Below, one piece after another: positions 24,060 through 37,021 of a stretch of DNA of 64,000 bases. This DNA comes from Terebella lapidaria (lineage: Eukaryota; Annelida; Polychaeta; Terebellida; Terebellidae), in the NCBI GenBank assembly GCA_949152475.1, contig OX424564.1, positions 6,200,001 through 6,264,000 on the forward strand, written 5' to 3'. Every line of letters starts with the position of its first letter. Position 1 is the stretch's first letter. The notes under the pieces are model-generated. The model made no database searches. It was given only the letters and a program-made list of their open reading frames with translations, and was not told the origin of the DNA. The translations under genes and the position numbers were made by a program.

Positions 24060-27000
24060 GTTAATTGAAGCAACACCTTGAACAATCGGTTACTATAAGT
24101 GTGCAAAAGTGGATCCTGTGATGTAATGTACATACGTGCAATTTCAACACATAATAGTTGTTCACAGATCCCTATGCTGTGTAGTTCTGAAGGTATTATT
24201 TATTGTGGTCTCCAGACAGATTTTGTGGAGCTTGATTCACAATATATTGAGGAATATTTCACTCTAAACCTTAGTAGTTTTAGAGGTCTACTGTATAATC
24301 ATAGTACATACATAGAATCTAATCATTTATCTGTTGATTGTTCTTCACTGCCGCTGAATAAGAAATTGGTGGAGACTCTATTTTTTATTTGTGTGGGGGT
24401 ATGTTGTGCAATCATATATCATTGCCTATTCACGATGCAAGTGGATCACCATGACAACAAGCCCTATAGCATGTCCGGTATTAACGAGGAGATTAGCTCA
24501 TTTTGCGCACTGTTCACGATACGTGCACATGTAAGCACTTTTCAATGACGAAAATATGTGAAAATGTGGGCTCTAATGAAATGTTATCTGAGGAAGCTTG
24601 ATGAATGTGGAACGTTTCTGATTCATGTCTTCTACGCTAGCTCAACTGCTAACTATGAACAGTTCTAGATATATTTCACAACACCAGTCACCAGTTTTCC
24701 TGATATTCGCAATTATCTTGAAGGCGTTTGCTATGTATTCTTGGTGTGTTTGAGGGTATTTATCATTCAGTCGCCACTTCCTGCATCATATTCCTGACAG
24801 ACACTCCACTTCAGGGAGTTTATTGAACATGAATACATTTCATTTAGTGATTCAGATTCATTCCTATGTTGATAATGTTGATGATGTATGTTGATGATGA
24901 AGGTTCCACAAGAGGCTCAAGAACCAAGATTATTATCAAACTAATATGCTCTAAAAAGTGGCGTAAAACTTAGCAATTCATATCCCACATGTGGCACGCG
25001 TTCCTAATTAAAAGAAAATAATAATCAAAAAGGCATGCTACATACTTGTCACAATTTTGGTGTACTTATCTATCGGATCAAGATGATGTCCGATGCTCGA
25101 TCTCTGCGAAAGAAATTATGATGGTACATAAAAGAATATAGTTCGCGGTGAATGCAAAAAAAAGATATTGTTCACTCTGCATCAATTCTCCAATTCTCAC
25201 CAGAGCAGTCCTGCAAGAGCCAGTTGTATCCAATGTATCGGCCATATGTGACTATAATGTGGCTGGAAGGAGGGTGTATATGCTCCACGATTCAACATTT
25301 ATCATTGGGAGCCGCATTTTCTGTATTGTGTGCTTCAGTCCGGTAATACGAAATGATGTTTTGGGATGTTCCATATAATAAACCAATGATAAAATCGTTA
25401 CCATATATTTCAGACGTCAATACGGCATATCTGCCTTCAGTCATCAATATACATGTATAAGGTCTATATCACGCCACAAATTGGATTTGAAGCCCATGAT
25501 AACTTTCAGTTTTATTGCATTATTGTATAACATCGTGAGTGTGTAGAACGAAATTTCCATGGTTCATAACAGCTGTGCTCAGCTGCACTATCCGGGTTTT
25601 AAACGACGATGCTGAAACCCACGTGAAACGCATTTCCTTCATGCATTTCCAAGAGCGATTGAATAATGTGTGCTGAAGTGACGCAAGTTTCGGTGGGTAA
25701 ATGTAATGCTGAGTAAACATAGGCATCCTCGTGATCGATATTCGCTCAATATTGGTAGTAACAATGGTGGTCAAAGGGTGCATCAGGTGAGCAAAACCCG
25801 CCACAGTATTTATTTGTTTTAGACGTTACAATTGCTGGCTGTGAAATGTTCTGAATCACTGTTTACTTTGGGAATATTGTTTGAAAATTGATTTGGTGAA
25901 AGAAGTTGAACGATTAATAATTTTTGGGGACTTCATACATGTAGGTGTTCTCTGTCTGTCAGTGTTATCAGGTGTATTTTTTATAAATACATGTATTAAT
26001 TTCACTCATTGGAGTTGTGGCCGTGGTCACTGTGACAATCCCCGAAAACATACAACATTCAGACAATAGAAGTATAGTGCAATCATTAGAAATATTGATG
26101 TACGATCATAAGTTACCAACTCTGTGATGACAGAAAGATGTCAATAGTTGCCATGTGAAATTCCAATGATCTTTTGATGAGGTACATGAATGTCGTGTGA
26201 AACTGAACAATGAGAATTTTAGAACATTTGCATACAATTTGGCTGAAAAAATGTTCGTCCCCAGAAAGAGATTGTTTTTTAAATCGTGCAACATTCAAAA
26301 TTTCACTGTCATGTCCTGTATAATTAAATATGGACTGCTCCCTCTTAATCAGAACCATCAACAATGTGAAGAATTTGTTAACGTTTTTTTTTCACGGGGA
26401 GACAGGGAAGGAGACACACGTATGCGTCTGAAAAGTGTGAGTGCATCAGAAATGGATGTATAGAGAATGCTTGCTTCATGGAGGTTTTATTTTGGTTATG
26501 TTTCATAAAAACCTGTCAGTCACCTGATCACTAGGTGAAAAATGCATATTGCTTTGTAAATGTCATATTGATCAATTAAACCTATTGTAATAACTAAGTC
26601 AAACCACGTAAAAAATAGTACATGACAAGTAGGCAATCAAACCCCATAAGGTTGATGAGATGATAGTATGGCATAGTATGGCAAACCCTGGCAAAAACTA
26701 TTCTGTGATTAGAGATCTGACTTCGATGCACTATGTTATTCCAAAAATAATATAAAATATTCCAATAAATAAATTGTATTAAATTGTGAATCTCAGTTTC
26801 AACATTATGAAATAGAGAAACCCCTTATGTAACAGGGAGTTATTCAACATAGTCTGTGTCTCTCTATTTCATAATGTTGGGACTGAGATTGACAATTTAA
26901 TACAATTTATTTCTTGGAATACTTTATATTCTTTTCGAAATAGCATAGTGCATCAGAGTCAGATCTCTAATCACAGAATAGGTTTGCCAGGGTTTGCCAT

Positions 27001-28080
27001 ATTATGCAAGTATGGTTCAAAGGTTATGGGTCAGTTATATGTCAAAACCCCACTACAAAAGACGTGTACAAAATACTAATTACTGATTGGGGTGACGGAA
27101 AGATCATTTATAGATTGTTGATTTTATTCTATATGTATGCACGAAATTAGGCGCTGTGTTACACAATAACCTACTAGCGGACTGAAGCAGAATAATCCTA
27201 ATTGCATCGCAAATCAAGCGTTGGAAAACCCTCACAGTGAAAACATCATAAAACATTCATCTATAAAACCCACAGATCATACATATCCAGCTATTTCGTT
27301 TTCGGAATTAGTATTGTATCAAAACAATAACAGATCCATTTTCTGCTATTGTAGAAACCAATCGAGCAGTAGAGTGTTTCATTCAGCCATGCCCATTCAA
27401 CAGCATTGATATATATGACATGTGTAACGATATAATGTCTGAGATGACAGAACGGTGTATGCACCAGACGAGACTGTTCGATTGCTGGAATTGATATGTG
27501 ACTGTTCACCTTGGGACGCCTGCAGTCTGTTCTCTTATGTTCTGCACATTGCCTTGTACGTTTTGCATGTCTGCATCTGTGCGCAACCAGAGAACCGCAG
27601 AATAATATTTGTGATTCCTTGAGCACGGGCGATAAATAATACACCATACGCAGATGAGATCTACAAAACAAATCTTAAACATAAATTAAGTGATTTTTCT
27701 TTGTCGGAATTAGTGATTCCTTGTTGTCCGACTGAATTCGCGTTATCAGTTTAGCATCAATTGCTTTCCTATTTTCAGGGATTACAGCATGCGCTAGGGG
27801 AAAAATAGCCTGATGTATAAACTCTGTTTGGAAGAGGGAGAGTTATCAGCACACATCATCATCCACACGTCTTCCTGTCTGACTGATAGGTATATAATCC
27901 ATCGTATATGTGAGTTCAATATTTACAGTGTGTGGTAACCATGGACAGGATAATGAACAGCGTACCGGATGCTTCTTCGTGAAGCGTATACAATTGGTGT
28001 GATTTGCCCTTCAGCCCCATGGATGACCCTTACAGCCTGTATATTTATTCTTGGTGAACTCGATAGTTTGTCATTTCAAT
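24060..28080 (+). repeat. Dispersed module, long copy 3
   Basis: The most complete forward copy. The left part (24175-24540) matches fragments elsewhere, the middle (25680-25800) parallels 31480-31620, and the right carries the anchor at 27611 and a tail to about 27930. The 149-codon frame at 24099-24548 and the 126-codon minus frame at 27291-27671 have no recognisable domains and are not kept as genes. A large palindrome interrupts the module at 26671-27007. Confidence 0.55.
26671..27007. repeat. Palindrome with about 150-bp arms and 40-bp loop
   Basis: The left arm is about 26671-26820 and the right arm about 26862-27007, roughly 90% complementary by eye. The left arm starts at the module's TGGCAAACCCTGG word and the right arm ends with its complement CCAGGGTTTGCCA. 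The left arm can be aligned with the corresponding module stretch at 31960-32060 and the module resumes after the right arm. This therefore looks like an inverted duplication made in place rather than an inserted transposon. Confidence 0.85.
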
Positions 28081-28103
28081 TTTCATTTATAGGAAGATAT
28101 ATA

Positions 28104-28307
28104 CTGTAAACGTTTGAAATTTCGCGATGTATTAATTTGGCGAAGTTCGCGTTTGAAAAAAAATCGTGAAATTAAATACACGCGAATACACCGTTATTCA
28201 ATAGGTTGGCCGCGCCCAACATAAAAACGCGGACTTAAATCTATGCGAACATGTTGAGATGTTGAAAACGCGAACATTGATACACGTGAAATTTTATACG
28301 TTTACAG
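28104..28307. mobile_element. MITE-like element with CTGTAAACG ends
   Basis: The ends are inverted: CTGTAAACGTTTGAAATTTC at the left and CGTTTACAG at the right, preceded by GTGAAATTTTATA. The interior is rich in TTCGCG and CGCGAA words. Elements of this look are common in marine invertebrate genomes. I see no clear target duplication, so the class is open. Confidence 0.7.
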
Positions 28308-28379
28308 ACTAGGAGTCCTTGTTGTCGTCCCCATCAAGATGGAAAAAGCGAATACTATTATAAGACAATGACTTGGTAC

Positions 28380-28900
28380 ATGACTTGATAAAAGTTTGTC
28401 CTTGACGTAAAGAAGGCGTGCCATAATAACCAGCCTACAAACGTGACCATCAACCTCCCCGACCGCCCAGTCATCAATACTCAGTGGGCGACCATATTAC
28501 AGTGGCCTGCAGTACCGCCCTCCAGTTGGTCATTGGTGTTGGCCACACTATTTGAAATGCCTGTAAGACTCGGGCAATGACAGGGACTGACGTTCGTAAT
28601 GACTCACGACGGGCGACAGTACGCTTTCGTGCGTGCCTTCTCATGCGTAAGGACAGCAAAAGTGAAGAACAGTAAGCATTCCTGGGCTTGACAGAAACCA
28701 TTGCATTTCCTCACCTTGCATTGCGCGGAACACAATATCCAGTGTGGACTTTGTCGGGAAGCTATTCATTTCCAAAATGGTAGTTTGGGTTACTAGAGAG
28801 GATTCGAGGCTGTAGTCTCATTTGAATATCAGTGCAGTATGTTATGCCAGGAGGCCAGAGATTAACGATGGGATAAGAAGTGGATGGTGTGAGCAAAATA
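28380..28900 (+). repeat. Dispersed module, right-end segment
   Basis: Matches stretches near 33120-33420 and 35380-35760 (AAGAAGGCGTGCCAT near 28410 and 33130; TCACCTTGC followed by a GC-rich word near 28711, 33370 and 35686). It is the most GC-rich part of the module. The minus-strand frame at 28474-28701 is Arg-rich and unrecognised. Equivalent frames in the other copies are not conserved, which argues against a gene. Confidence 0.5.
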
Positions 28901-30200
28901 GCCGGGTTTCCTGGATTGTCATCATTACGCATTATTCAAGGCATAAACAGATGAAATGGCCGAGACAGGATGGTTATTCGTGCCATTTATGTACCGTGGC
29001 ATCATTTCCATGCACGTAGATGACACGAATTTGACATACAACTACGAAATTACTGCCAGTTCATGACTAATCATCTTCCGGGATTAGTGCCATGTCATGA
29101 CTAATCATCTTCCGCACAGGCAATCAAGACCATTTTCAATGTAGAACAGAATGAGCGACCCTTTATTTAAGCTGGATAATGTATATAAATGTTGCATATC
29201 AACTTATTTATTGCATGGATTTCCGACTAATGGCATATTGAATAGACTAATTTGCATGTGCATGATATGGTTGATCAGGCTCATAACTCCACAGCTGGAT
29301 ATTACAGCATTGCTCACATGTGAAGTGTCTGGAGAAAGTTCATACTGGGATGCTGGGTATCTTACTGGTTGTGTACCGTTATTACATGGATAAATTCAGC
29401 ATTTTGTCCGTGAGCATATCAAATTAATACGAAAACCTCATTATACAAATAAAACACTGTGCATCAAACAATTGTAACGACGATTTATCACTTGTGATTT
29501 ATTTTCTCTCGAGCATGACCAATTGAAAATTTTCAATCTGTATCAACGTTGTAATGTCATGCTTGTATTGCATTATTTGAGTAATCATGCTATCGTATTT
29601 TGTATACACAATGTGAACAATGGATAAGGAGCTTCTTTCCTCGTTTAGCCTAGAAGTAATGCAGGCCTTACCATGAAAACCATTTGGCATCACGCATAGA
29701 CAATGAGTTATGGTTACACAAAATATAATGTACTTCACTACCTTGCTATCGTTTGAGCTGCATTACCATGTAATTACCTAACTAATATGACCGATTAAAT
29801 GCCAGTCGTTCAAAATTAGATTTATAATCAATCTTGGCAAGTATAATGTAGGAAAAACATACTATAACTAACAAAGTAGCTGTACAAGTCGGTGTTGAAG
29901 AGTGAACACATACGATCTACATAGAATGAACAAAATACATGCCTAGAACTTAGGCATGATACTTTTTTCAGATTGTGAGCTCGTAATCCAGATCATACTT
30001 AAATAACTCTGATACGACTAATATGTATATTAATGAAGCAACTAGTACCGAAGTTTCTTGCCAGCAAAATCCGTTCAGACGTGACTGATGCAATGATCAT
30101 TTCGAAATTGCAGCATTTAGTTGAAATGCATTTATTCGATTGTCCAGGATGACCACCAAGTGTATATTGCGGTATCAAGGAGTTCTGAGGATTATATCAC
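28901..30200. other. No gene seen; short duplications
   Basis: TCATGACTAATCATCTTCCG occurs twice about 33 bp apart (29063 and 29096). Positions 29610-29720 resemble the inverted module fragment near 390-470 and lie in the same orientation. Frames at 29151-29393 and 29499-29738 show no recognisable product. Confidence 0.45.
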
Positions 30201-33200
30201 GATTGGAGGATGGATGCTACTTTAAAATCTTCTACACGAGAAAATTGGCCCAATTTAACTAGGTAAACAGTTTTTGGATATGTTACCAATATCGGTCTCC
30301 AATCTAGGAATGATAATATACCAATGCGAGATCTTCACAGGGAGCCGTTCACGTAGTGTGTTTCGGGTATATCGTGTCCAGGGGCACGTCACTCCTTGCA
30401 TCCTAATATAGTTGAAGATATTAGTAATAACACAGGCTCTTAACTTCAGTACGAGGATTGCTAAGCTTTTGTTGAAAATAATGAGCATATTACATACATT
30501 ACATTAGGCGGTTCAGATTCCATGTGGGAGGTGTATGAAGAGTCCAATCAACGATAATCTACCCTCAACTGACGATAATAAGTATGTGGGAGGTTACGAG
30601 ATATACCTGATGCAATTAGCTGATGCAGTTGAGCTAAGCTCATCATCCTCGCTAATGCCTCAAGTAATATCAGTGATCCGGATATTAAAACAGATCACGT
30701 GCTTGATCTATGCGCCTCATTAAAATATTGTAGATGCTTGACAAAAATCTAGTTTGCAATGGGTACACAAAAGACCATGTAACAACGGAAGAATTGACAA
30801 TGTACGTCATTTGTTCAGTCTGCGCGTCGATGTTTTGTTCTTAAAGTGAACATGGAGTAACACAGTTGAATAGTTATGTAAAACACATCGGTTCGTAATG
30901 ATTGGTGTGCGTGGGTTAAATCCCTGACCTCGGAAGAATTGAAATATAGTCGCCAAATATAGCAGATATAATATATACGATAATAAACACAAGAGCGTGT
31001 GAAAATGGCATATCATACACTCGGTGGTATTCTCATAGTAAGGACACTTCTGATTAGACGATTTATACCTCGTGACAATCCTACATATTCGATGTTGGAC
31101 GGCTAAAGTCTATTTTGGATGGCAAAAAAATGTATAGTGGACGATGCGGTGCTTAACAGCCAATCAAAGCGTGTGTTACATGTGGGTTTTCCCTACTCTG
31201 GGTTTCTCCCAACAGAGAAAAAGTAGCTTTTGTTTGTTTTGACTCCATAAATATTAGAGCAAATGTTGGATGTTGGGAGTCGTCCAATATACAGTTTACG
31301 GCACTTTGAAATTTCGTATTGACCTCGGCTGACGCCTGGGCCAATATGGCATTTCTTCATCCCGTAAACTGTATATTGGACTCCTCAACATCCAATATTT
31401 GTAGTATATTGTTCATAACTGCTTTATTCAGCGTCAACCGAATTTGCAAAGATCAATGTGGAAACTTTCCAACTGTGCAATTTCAAGAGCGACAGGGTTG
31501 CAAGATTTGGAGGTATATCACAATGCCCAGTTAACATGCTCATCGTGGTGATCGATTTACGTTCAATGATAATTACAAGAGTAGTATTCAGAAAGTGCTT
31601 TAGGTGAGAAACACTGGCTGTGATATTTAATCTAGACTTTGCAATCACATACTGTCGAATGTCCCGAATCACCGTTTGCTTTGAGAGTATTCTCTGCAAG
31701 AGTGACAATTGATTTATGAAATTCGACACAAATACCCTTTCTATAGATGGCCTCCATTCAAAATCATCACAAAAATCGCTGATGAATCATACGATGAATT
31801 ACAAAAAATTACACGGAGGTCAAACCACCGGAAAAGAAATGTTACGAACCTAACCATGGTCATGCGGCTGATGAAATACATGTAATTTATCATTGAAATA
31901 TTGTGTGTCCAGCAGCTGTGACATCAGCTCTATGGCTTGGTACCAATGGCATGGCTTGGAAACCCTGGCAAACCCACTTTTTATTATCAAAATCTGATTC
32001 CGATCCACATTTTTATCCACCAAGGGATATGCAGAGTTCCAATAAACTAGCTAAATTCAATCGCCAATCTTCGGTCTGATATTTTTAGGTCAGTTAGGTC
32101 GAAACACCACTACATAACGCTTATTCAAAACTAAAATGCATGTTTTCTAATTGGGTGGCGAGGAAGACCAATCAACATATTGATTATATTTTACACGTGT
32201 GTACGAAAGTATTTGCTGTGTACACCAGGGGGCAAAGTGATTATTGCATCGAAGGTCAAGCTTCACAAAACCTTCACAATGCGACCACCATAAAAACAAT
32301 ATCATTATCGATAAAACCCACACATCATAGATATCTATAGAGGCAGCTATTGTGTGTCTTATTAGATCTACTTCATTGCTATTGTAGAAACCGTTTGTAC
32401 AGTACATTGTTTCATTCACCCATGTCTATTCACCAGTATTGCCCTCATTGACATGTGTAACAATATATTCTTGACGATGTAAGAGCGGTGAGTGCCTCAG
32501 ACGATATAATTATGTTGATTGCTGGAATTAATTTGTGGCAATTCCTCTCGTGACCTGCTGTCTGTTTCTCGTGTTTCGTACAGTTCTTCCTATGTTTTGC
32601 ATTTATGCAACCGAAAAGCGCAACATAGCCTTTCTGATTCCTTGAACACCAATAAATTATTAATAAAAACATATGCAAACTAGAAATAAAAAAAACAAAA
32701 AATTAAAACAAAATTAAATGCTTATCCTTGCTCGACATTAGTGATTGCATTATGCACCGGAGGGAGATAACTCTGATATAAATTTTGTTTCGGAGAGGGG
32801 ATATCTATCAACAGACGTATCACCCAGAAGAGTTCCTGTCTGATTGATAGGTATATAATAGAACATATATGTGAGTCCATTATTTACGGCGTGGGGAACT
32901 GAGAACAGGATAATTAACAGCGTACCAGAAGCTTCCTGAACCATGTACAATTGGTGCGCTTTGCCCTTTAGCCCTCGTGCGATGACCATTACAGCCCTGT
33001 ACATTTGCTCTTCATGGATTCGATATTTTCTCAGTTCAAACATTATAGAAAGCTGCCAAATGTAGGCTAGTAGTCTACTTTTGCAAGACCATGACTCAAT
33101 GAATTGAACAAATTTGTCCTTGAGATGAAGAAGGCGTGCCATTGTCACCGGCCCGCAAAATAGCCCTGTAGCTTCCTCCAGCCAGACATCCACACCCAGC

Positions 33201-33780
33201 GGATGGGCATCTTACAGTAAATCTCCCAGTAACTAGCAGCACGGCCCATGTCGGACACTGCAATGGTCAGTAGGTAAGGGACAGCCAGTCTCGAGGTTTG
33301 TGCGTGCAATCACCAGGGGAAAACAAACAAAAATGTAAGACCTTGGACATTCCCCTGCTTGACAAAATTTTTAGCACCTTGCGTTGCGATGGACACAATA
33401 CATGACTCGGTGCTGACTTCGTCAGGAGGCTATTCATTGCAATCGTGTAAGTTCGCAGTCTTACAAAAAAGCGGACATTCTCTTGTTCGATAGAGCTATT
33501 GCATTTTTTTCACCTTGCGTTGCGAGGGCCACATATTCGGCTATTCATTGAAGCCTTGTAAGTTCGCAGACAGTCAGACACATCTGGGAGATTGTTCAGC
33601 AGTGTAGATTCGGGATTGTCTCCTCATTTGAACATCATAAGAGTAGGTTATGCCACGAGACGAGACAGTATCGATGGGGTGGAAAGTGAAGTGGTCAGTG
33701 CAGGATGGGGATTTGTGCCATTTACGTACCGTGGCATCTAAAAGTATGCATGTTGTAGGAGACATGAGTCTATATAACAG
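30201..33780 (+). repeat. Dispersed module, copy 4
   Basis: Forward copy with the 31480-31740 block parallel to 25640-25800, the TGGCAAACCC word near 31960, the anchor at 32634 and the right-end segment at 33120-33420. It is interrupted at about 31090-31405 by an inverted-repeat element. The 147-codon minus frame at 32750-33193 is antisense to the repeat and is not a gene by any feature I can see. Confidence 0.55.
31260..31401. mobile_element. Inverted-repeat element, about 41-bp arms
   Basis: The left begins CAAATGTTGGATGTTGGGAG and the right is its near complement ending CAACATCCAATATTTG. The arms also share CCAATATACAGTTTACGG. Sequence just to the left (31095-31150) contains related words, so the full element may start near 31090. 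The class is undetermined. Confidence 0.65.
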
Positions 33781-36060
33781 CATGAATGTGTGATAATATA
33801 TGTCGTCCAGGTTTGGCAAGAACAACGCTTGTATAAAGCTTTCACTGTCCCCGGTGCAGGGATCAAACAAGTATAAAGCCAGGGTTCGTATCCACGCACA
33901 TAAGTCGTCTGAAATCTACAAGTAAATGTTGCAGTGACACAATGTTGTTCCTTGGTGGGGGAACGATTAAAAACATCGATAAATTAGCTAAATTCGATCG
34001 TCATTCTCATGTTAGGTATGTCAGACCAGATAGATCAAAGCACCACAACAATGCGTTACACATTATAGATTCTCCACCAACTATTCATTTAGTGGTAGTG
34101 ATGAACAATCAACAAATAATTGATTATATGTATGCACTCATAGTGTATTACAATAGAACCAGTAGATTTTAGGGGGACTCTCACTGTTATTGTCAGCTGA
34201 ACAATTTCATTATTGCTAGAACCCACACGACATTCATATCTATAGGGGCAGCTATTGTGTATGCATACTTTGTACGTGTATGGAAAATTTTTATAGCTAC
34301 ATTTTTTAATTTGTAGCAACCGATTTTTTTACCGATCATCAGCATTGCTATCAACGACAGAAATAACGATATTATATCGGATATAAAATAGTTAGTGAAG
34401 GCACCAGACGAGATTAGTTGATTGCTGGAATTCATTTTAAGCTGCCTGCCTTGTGGCCGGCTTTCTGTTTTTATCTGTTTCGCACATTTCCTTGCGCGTT
34501 TTACAAGCCTGCATCTGTACGCAACCAGAGAACCACAATATAATCTATGTGATTCCTTGAAGGCTGACAATAAATAATACACCATGCGCAGATTACATCT
34601 ACAAAACAAATCCTTGCCATAAAATCGAATGTTTGTTCTTGGTCTGCATCTGCGAATTTCCCTTTGCCGGACTAGACCCCGTTGTAGACGTTGCATCAAT
34701 TGACTCACACGTTTTCAGTGCATTGGAGAGAGAAAGAGAGAGAGAGAGAGATTACTCTAGTGTAACTCATGCTTGGAAGATGGGGAGCTATCAGCGCGCA
34801 AATCACCCAGAGGTGTTCCTCTCTGATTGATGGATGGATGCCATTGCGTATCTGTGAGTTCATTATTTACAGTATGTGGGAATCGTAAACAGGATGCTGA
34901 ACAACGTACCAGAAACTTGCTGAAGCGTGTACAATGAGTGAGCTTTTCCCTTTAGCCATCCAAGTGATGAGCCTCATAGCCCTGTACTTACAATGAACAT
35001 AAGAAGTGTCACTCCCGGCATTACGGGAAAAACCACAATGCTTTTTAAACTCGTCTGATTTGGGTCCATAAAATGATCTGAACTATTATGTGTTGCAGTT
35101 GGTGAGAAAAGTTGCTAGGAAAGTTGAATATCAATCGACACATTGTTCATTATTTATTATCTATGTTCCGTTGTTCGTCTCCTTTACGAAAATGACTAGC
35201 GGTGACACTTCATTTGTCCAGAGTGAGTATATTTATTGTTGTTGGACTCAATTTTTTTTTCATTTCAGATGTTTTACAAAGTTGTCGAATGTAAACTACG
35301 TGCCCTTTTTCGCGATCCCTACTAAGGAGGTAGAAAAGAAGACAATATAATACGCTGACTTGATATATTGAATGATAAAAGTTTGTCCTTGAGATGAAGA
35401 AGATGTACCATTATCACCAGCCCACAAACGTGACCCATGTAGCTTTCTCCAGCCAGCCAGACATCCACGCCCAGCGAATGCAGTCACCATTACAGTAGCT
35501 AGCAGCACAGCCCAAGTCGGACACTTCACTGGTCACTACTTAAGGGGCAACGAGTCTCGGGAATCAGCAATTATTCTTGGCGAGCGACAACTCGGGGTCT
35601 GCGCGTGCCATCACCAGGGGGAGGACAAACAAAGGTGCAAACCAGTAGACATTCTCGTCCACTCGACAGAGACCAATGCATTCGTTCACCTTGCGTTGCG
35701 TGGCGAGGGACACAATACATAACTCGGTGCTGACTTCGTCAGGAGGCTATTCATTGCAGTCGTGTAAGTTCGCAGGCAGACGGAGAAACACGAGGATTGG
35801 GAAGAAAGAGTGATTTCGGGGGCTGTATTCTCATTTGAATATCATTACAGTAAGTTATGCCATGGGACGAGAGATTAACCAGGGGATGGGAAGTGGATGA
35901 TGTGTGCAAAACAGCAAGATTTCCTGACTTGACATCAGTACACATTATTCAATGCACATACATATGAAATAGCCGAGACAGGATGGTGATTTTGACATTT
36001 ACGTACCTTGGCGTCATTTGCATGCACGCTGAAGGCACGATTCTGACTCACGTCCCTGGG
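33781..36060 (+). repeat. Dispersed module, copy 5
   Basis: Forward copy with the anchor at 34549, the GA-run position at 34727-34750, a right-end segment at 35380-35760 and a further tail. The 171-codon minus frame at 34193-34708 is antisense to the same segments that give unrelated frames in other copies, so it is not kept. Confidence 0.55.
34727..34750. repeat. (GA)n microsatellite, module position shared with 15916
   Basis: An interrupted GA run (GAGAGAGAAAGAGAGAGAGA) at the position in the module that carries the longer GA run in copy 2. Confidence 0.9.
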
Positions 36061-36739
36061 ACTACTGACAAATTTTGATATTTTACTTGGAGTTGGAACT
36101 ATATTCGTGAGCTAGTCATGCAATCAACACTATTTCCGAATGTATCCAAGCTAATGTATATTACTGCACGTTTTGGATACGTGATAATATCTGCTCACCA
36201 GGTTTAGGAATGACGTACGCATAAATCCAGGGTTCGTATTCACGCAAACATGTCCGGCTAACAAATCTAAATGTAACAGTCACGCGATGTCGTTCCCTTG
36301 TTTGGGGGCGATTCTTTTAAATGAAATATTCAATTCGCTGTCAGGAACTCAATGTCGAACATGTTCTACACTTCATAGAACGAAATTTCAGGAAAATCGT
36401 TTAATTAATGTGTACTTATTTCATGGAAAAATTTGATAAGCACGTTTCTCGCACGAGAGGTATGTGCTGATGTTGACTGAGTCAAAGTGAAGCGATGTAT
36501 TAAATTTAAATACGAATTGCTCGTTATCCACCACGTCGAGAAGTTGTGAACACAAACGCATTGGATACCACACAAAAAATTATAGCATACATGATACTCT
36601 CAACTCGTACGTATACGAACAACCTGGGCTTAGATTCCTACATAAAACGTGTGAAAGTGTGCCATTAGGAGTATTTCCCACGTGAATGATACAGATTAAT
36701 GATACAGAAACACACAAATCGCGTTAGAAATTGCTATAT
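36061..36739. other. No gene seen
   Basis: AT-rich spacer between the last module copy and a LINE-like tail. No repeat boundary, RNA gene or convincing coding stretch is visible. Confidence 0.5.
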
Positions 36740-37021
36740 TGTTTCTCAAAACGAGAAAATGTTATACACGTTTCAGTCATTATTTTTGTATTCCATTTGA
36801 TGAAGGTAACTGTGAAAAAATTGTTGTTCAAATCGTGGTTGCTTCTGAATGTCAACGTCTTTTATTTGTCAGCGAACTGTATAATGTGCAATTGTTTTGG
36901 TTGTCATCGTCTGTATACATATCTTGTCACACATTTATTTGGGCATATCCTCTGTTTTTATTCTTGTTTAAATATGGACCTTGTGTCTGAAATAAACACA
37001 TTCAATTCAATTCAATTATAT
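36740..37021 (+). mobile_element. Non-LTR retrotransposon 3' tail (LINE-like), 5'-truncated
   Basis: The right end reads ATGGACCTTGTGTCTGAAAT, then AAACA and (TTCAA)n, a typical LINE 3' end with a polyadenylation-like AATAAA followed by a simple tandem tail. The left boundary is a guess. The overlapping frames at 36731-37081 run past the tail and are probably not the intact LINE protein. The family cannot be named from this fragment. Confidence 0.45.

Noticed and set aside
24099-24548. 149-codon frame.
   Set aside because: Lies in the dispersed module. No domain, signal or conserved frame in other copies.
34193-34708. 171-codon minus-strand frame.
   Set aside because: Antisense to module segments whose other copies give broken, unrelated frames.
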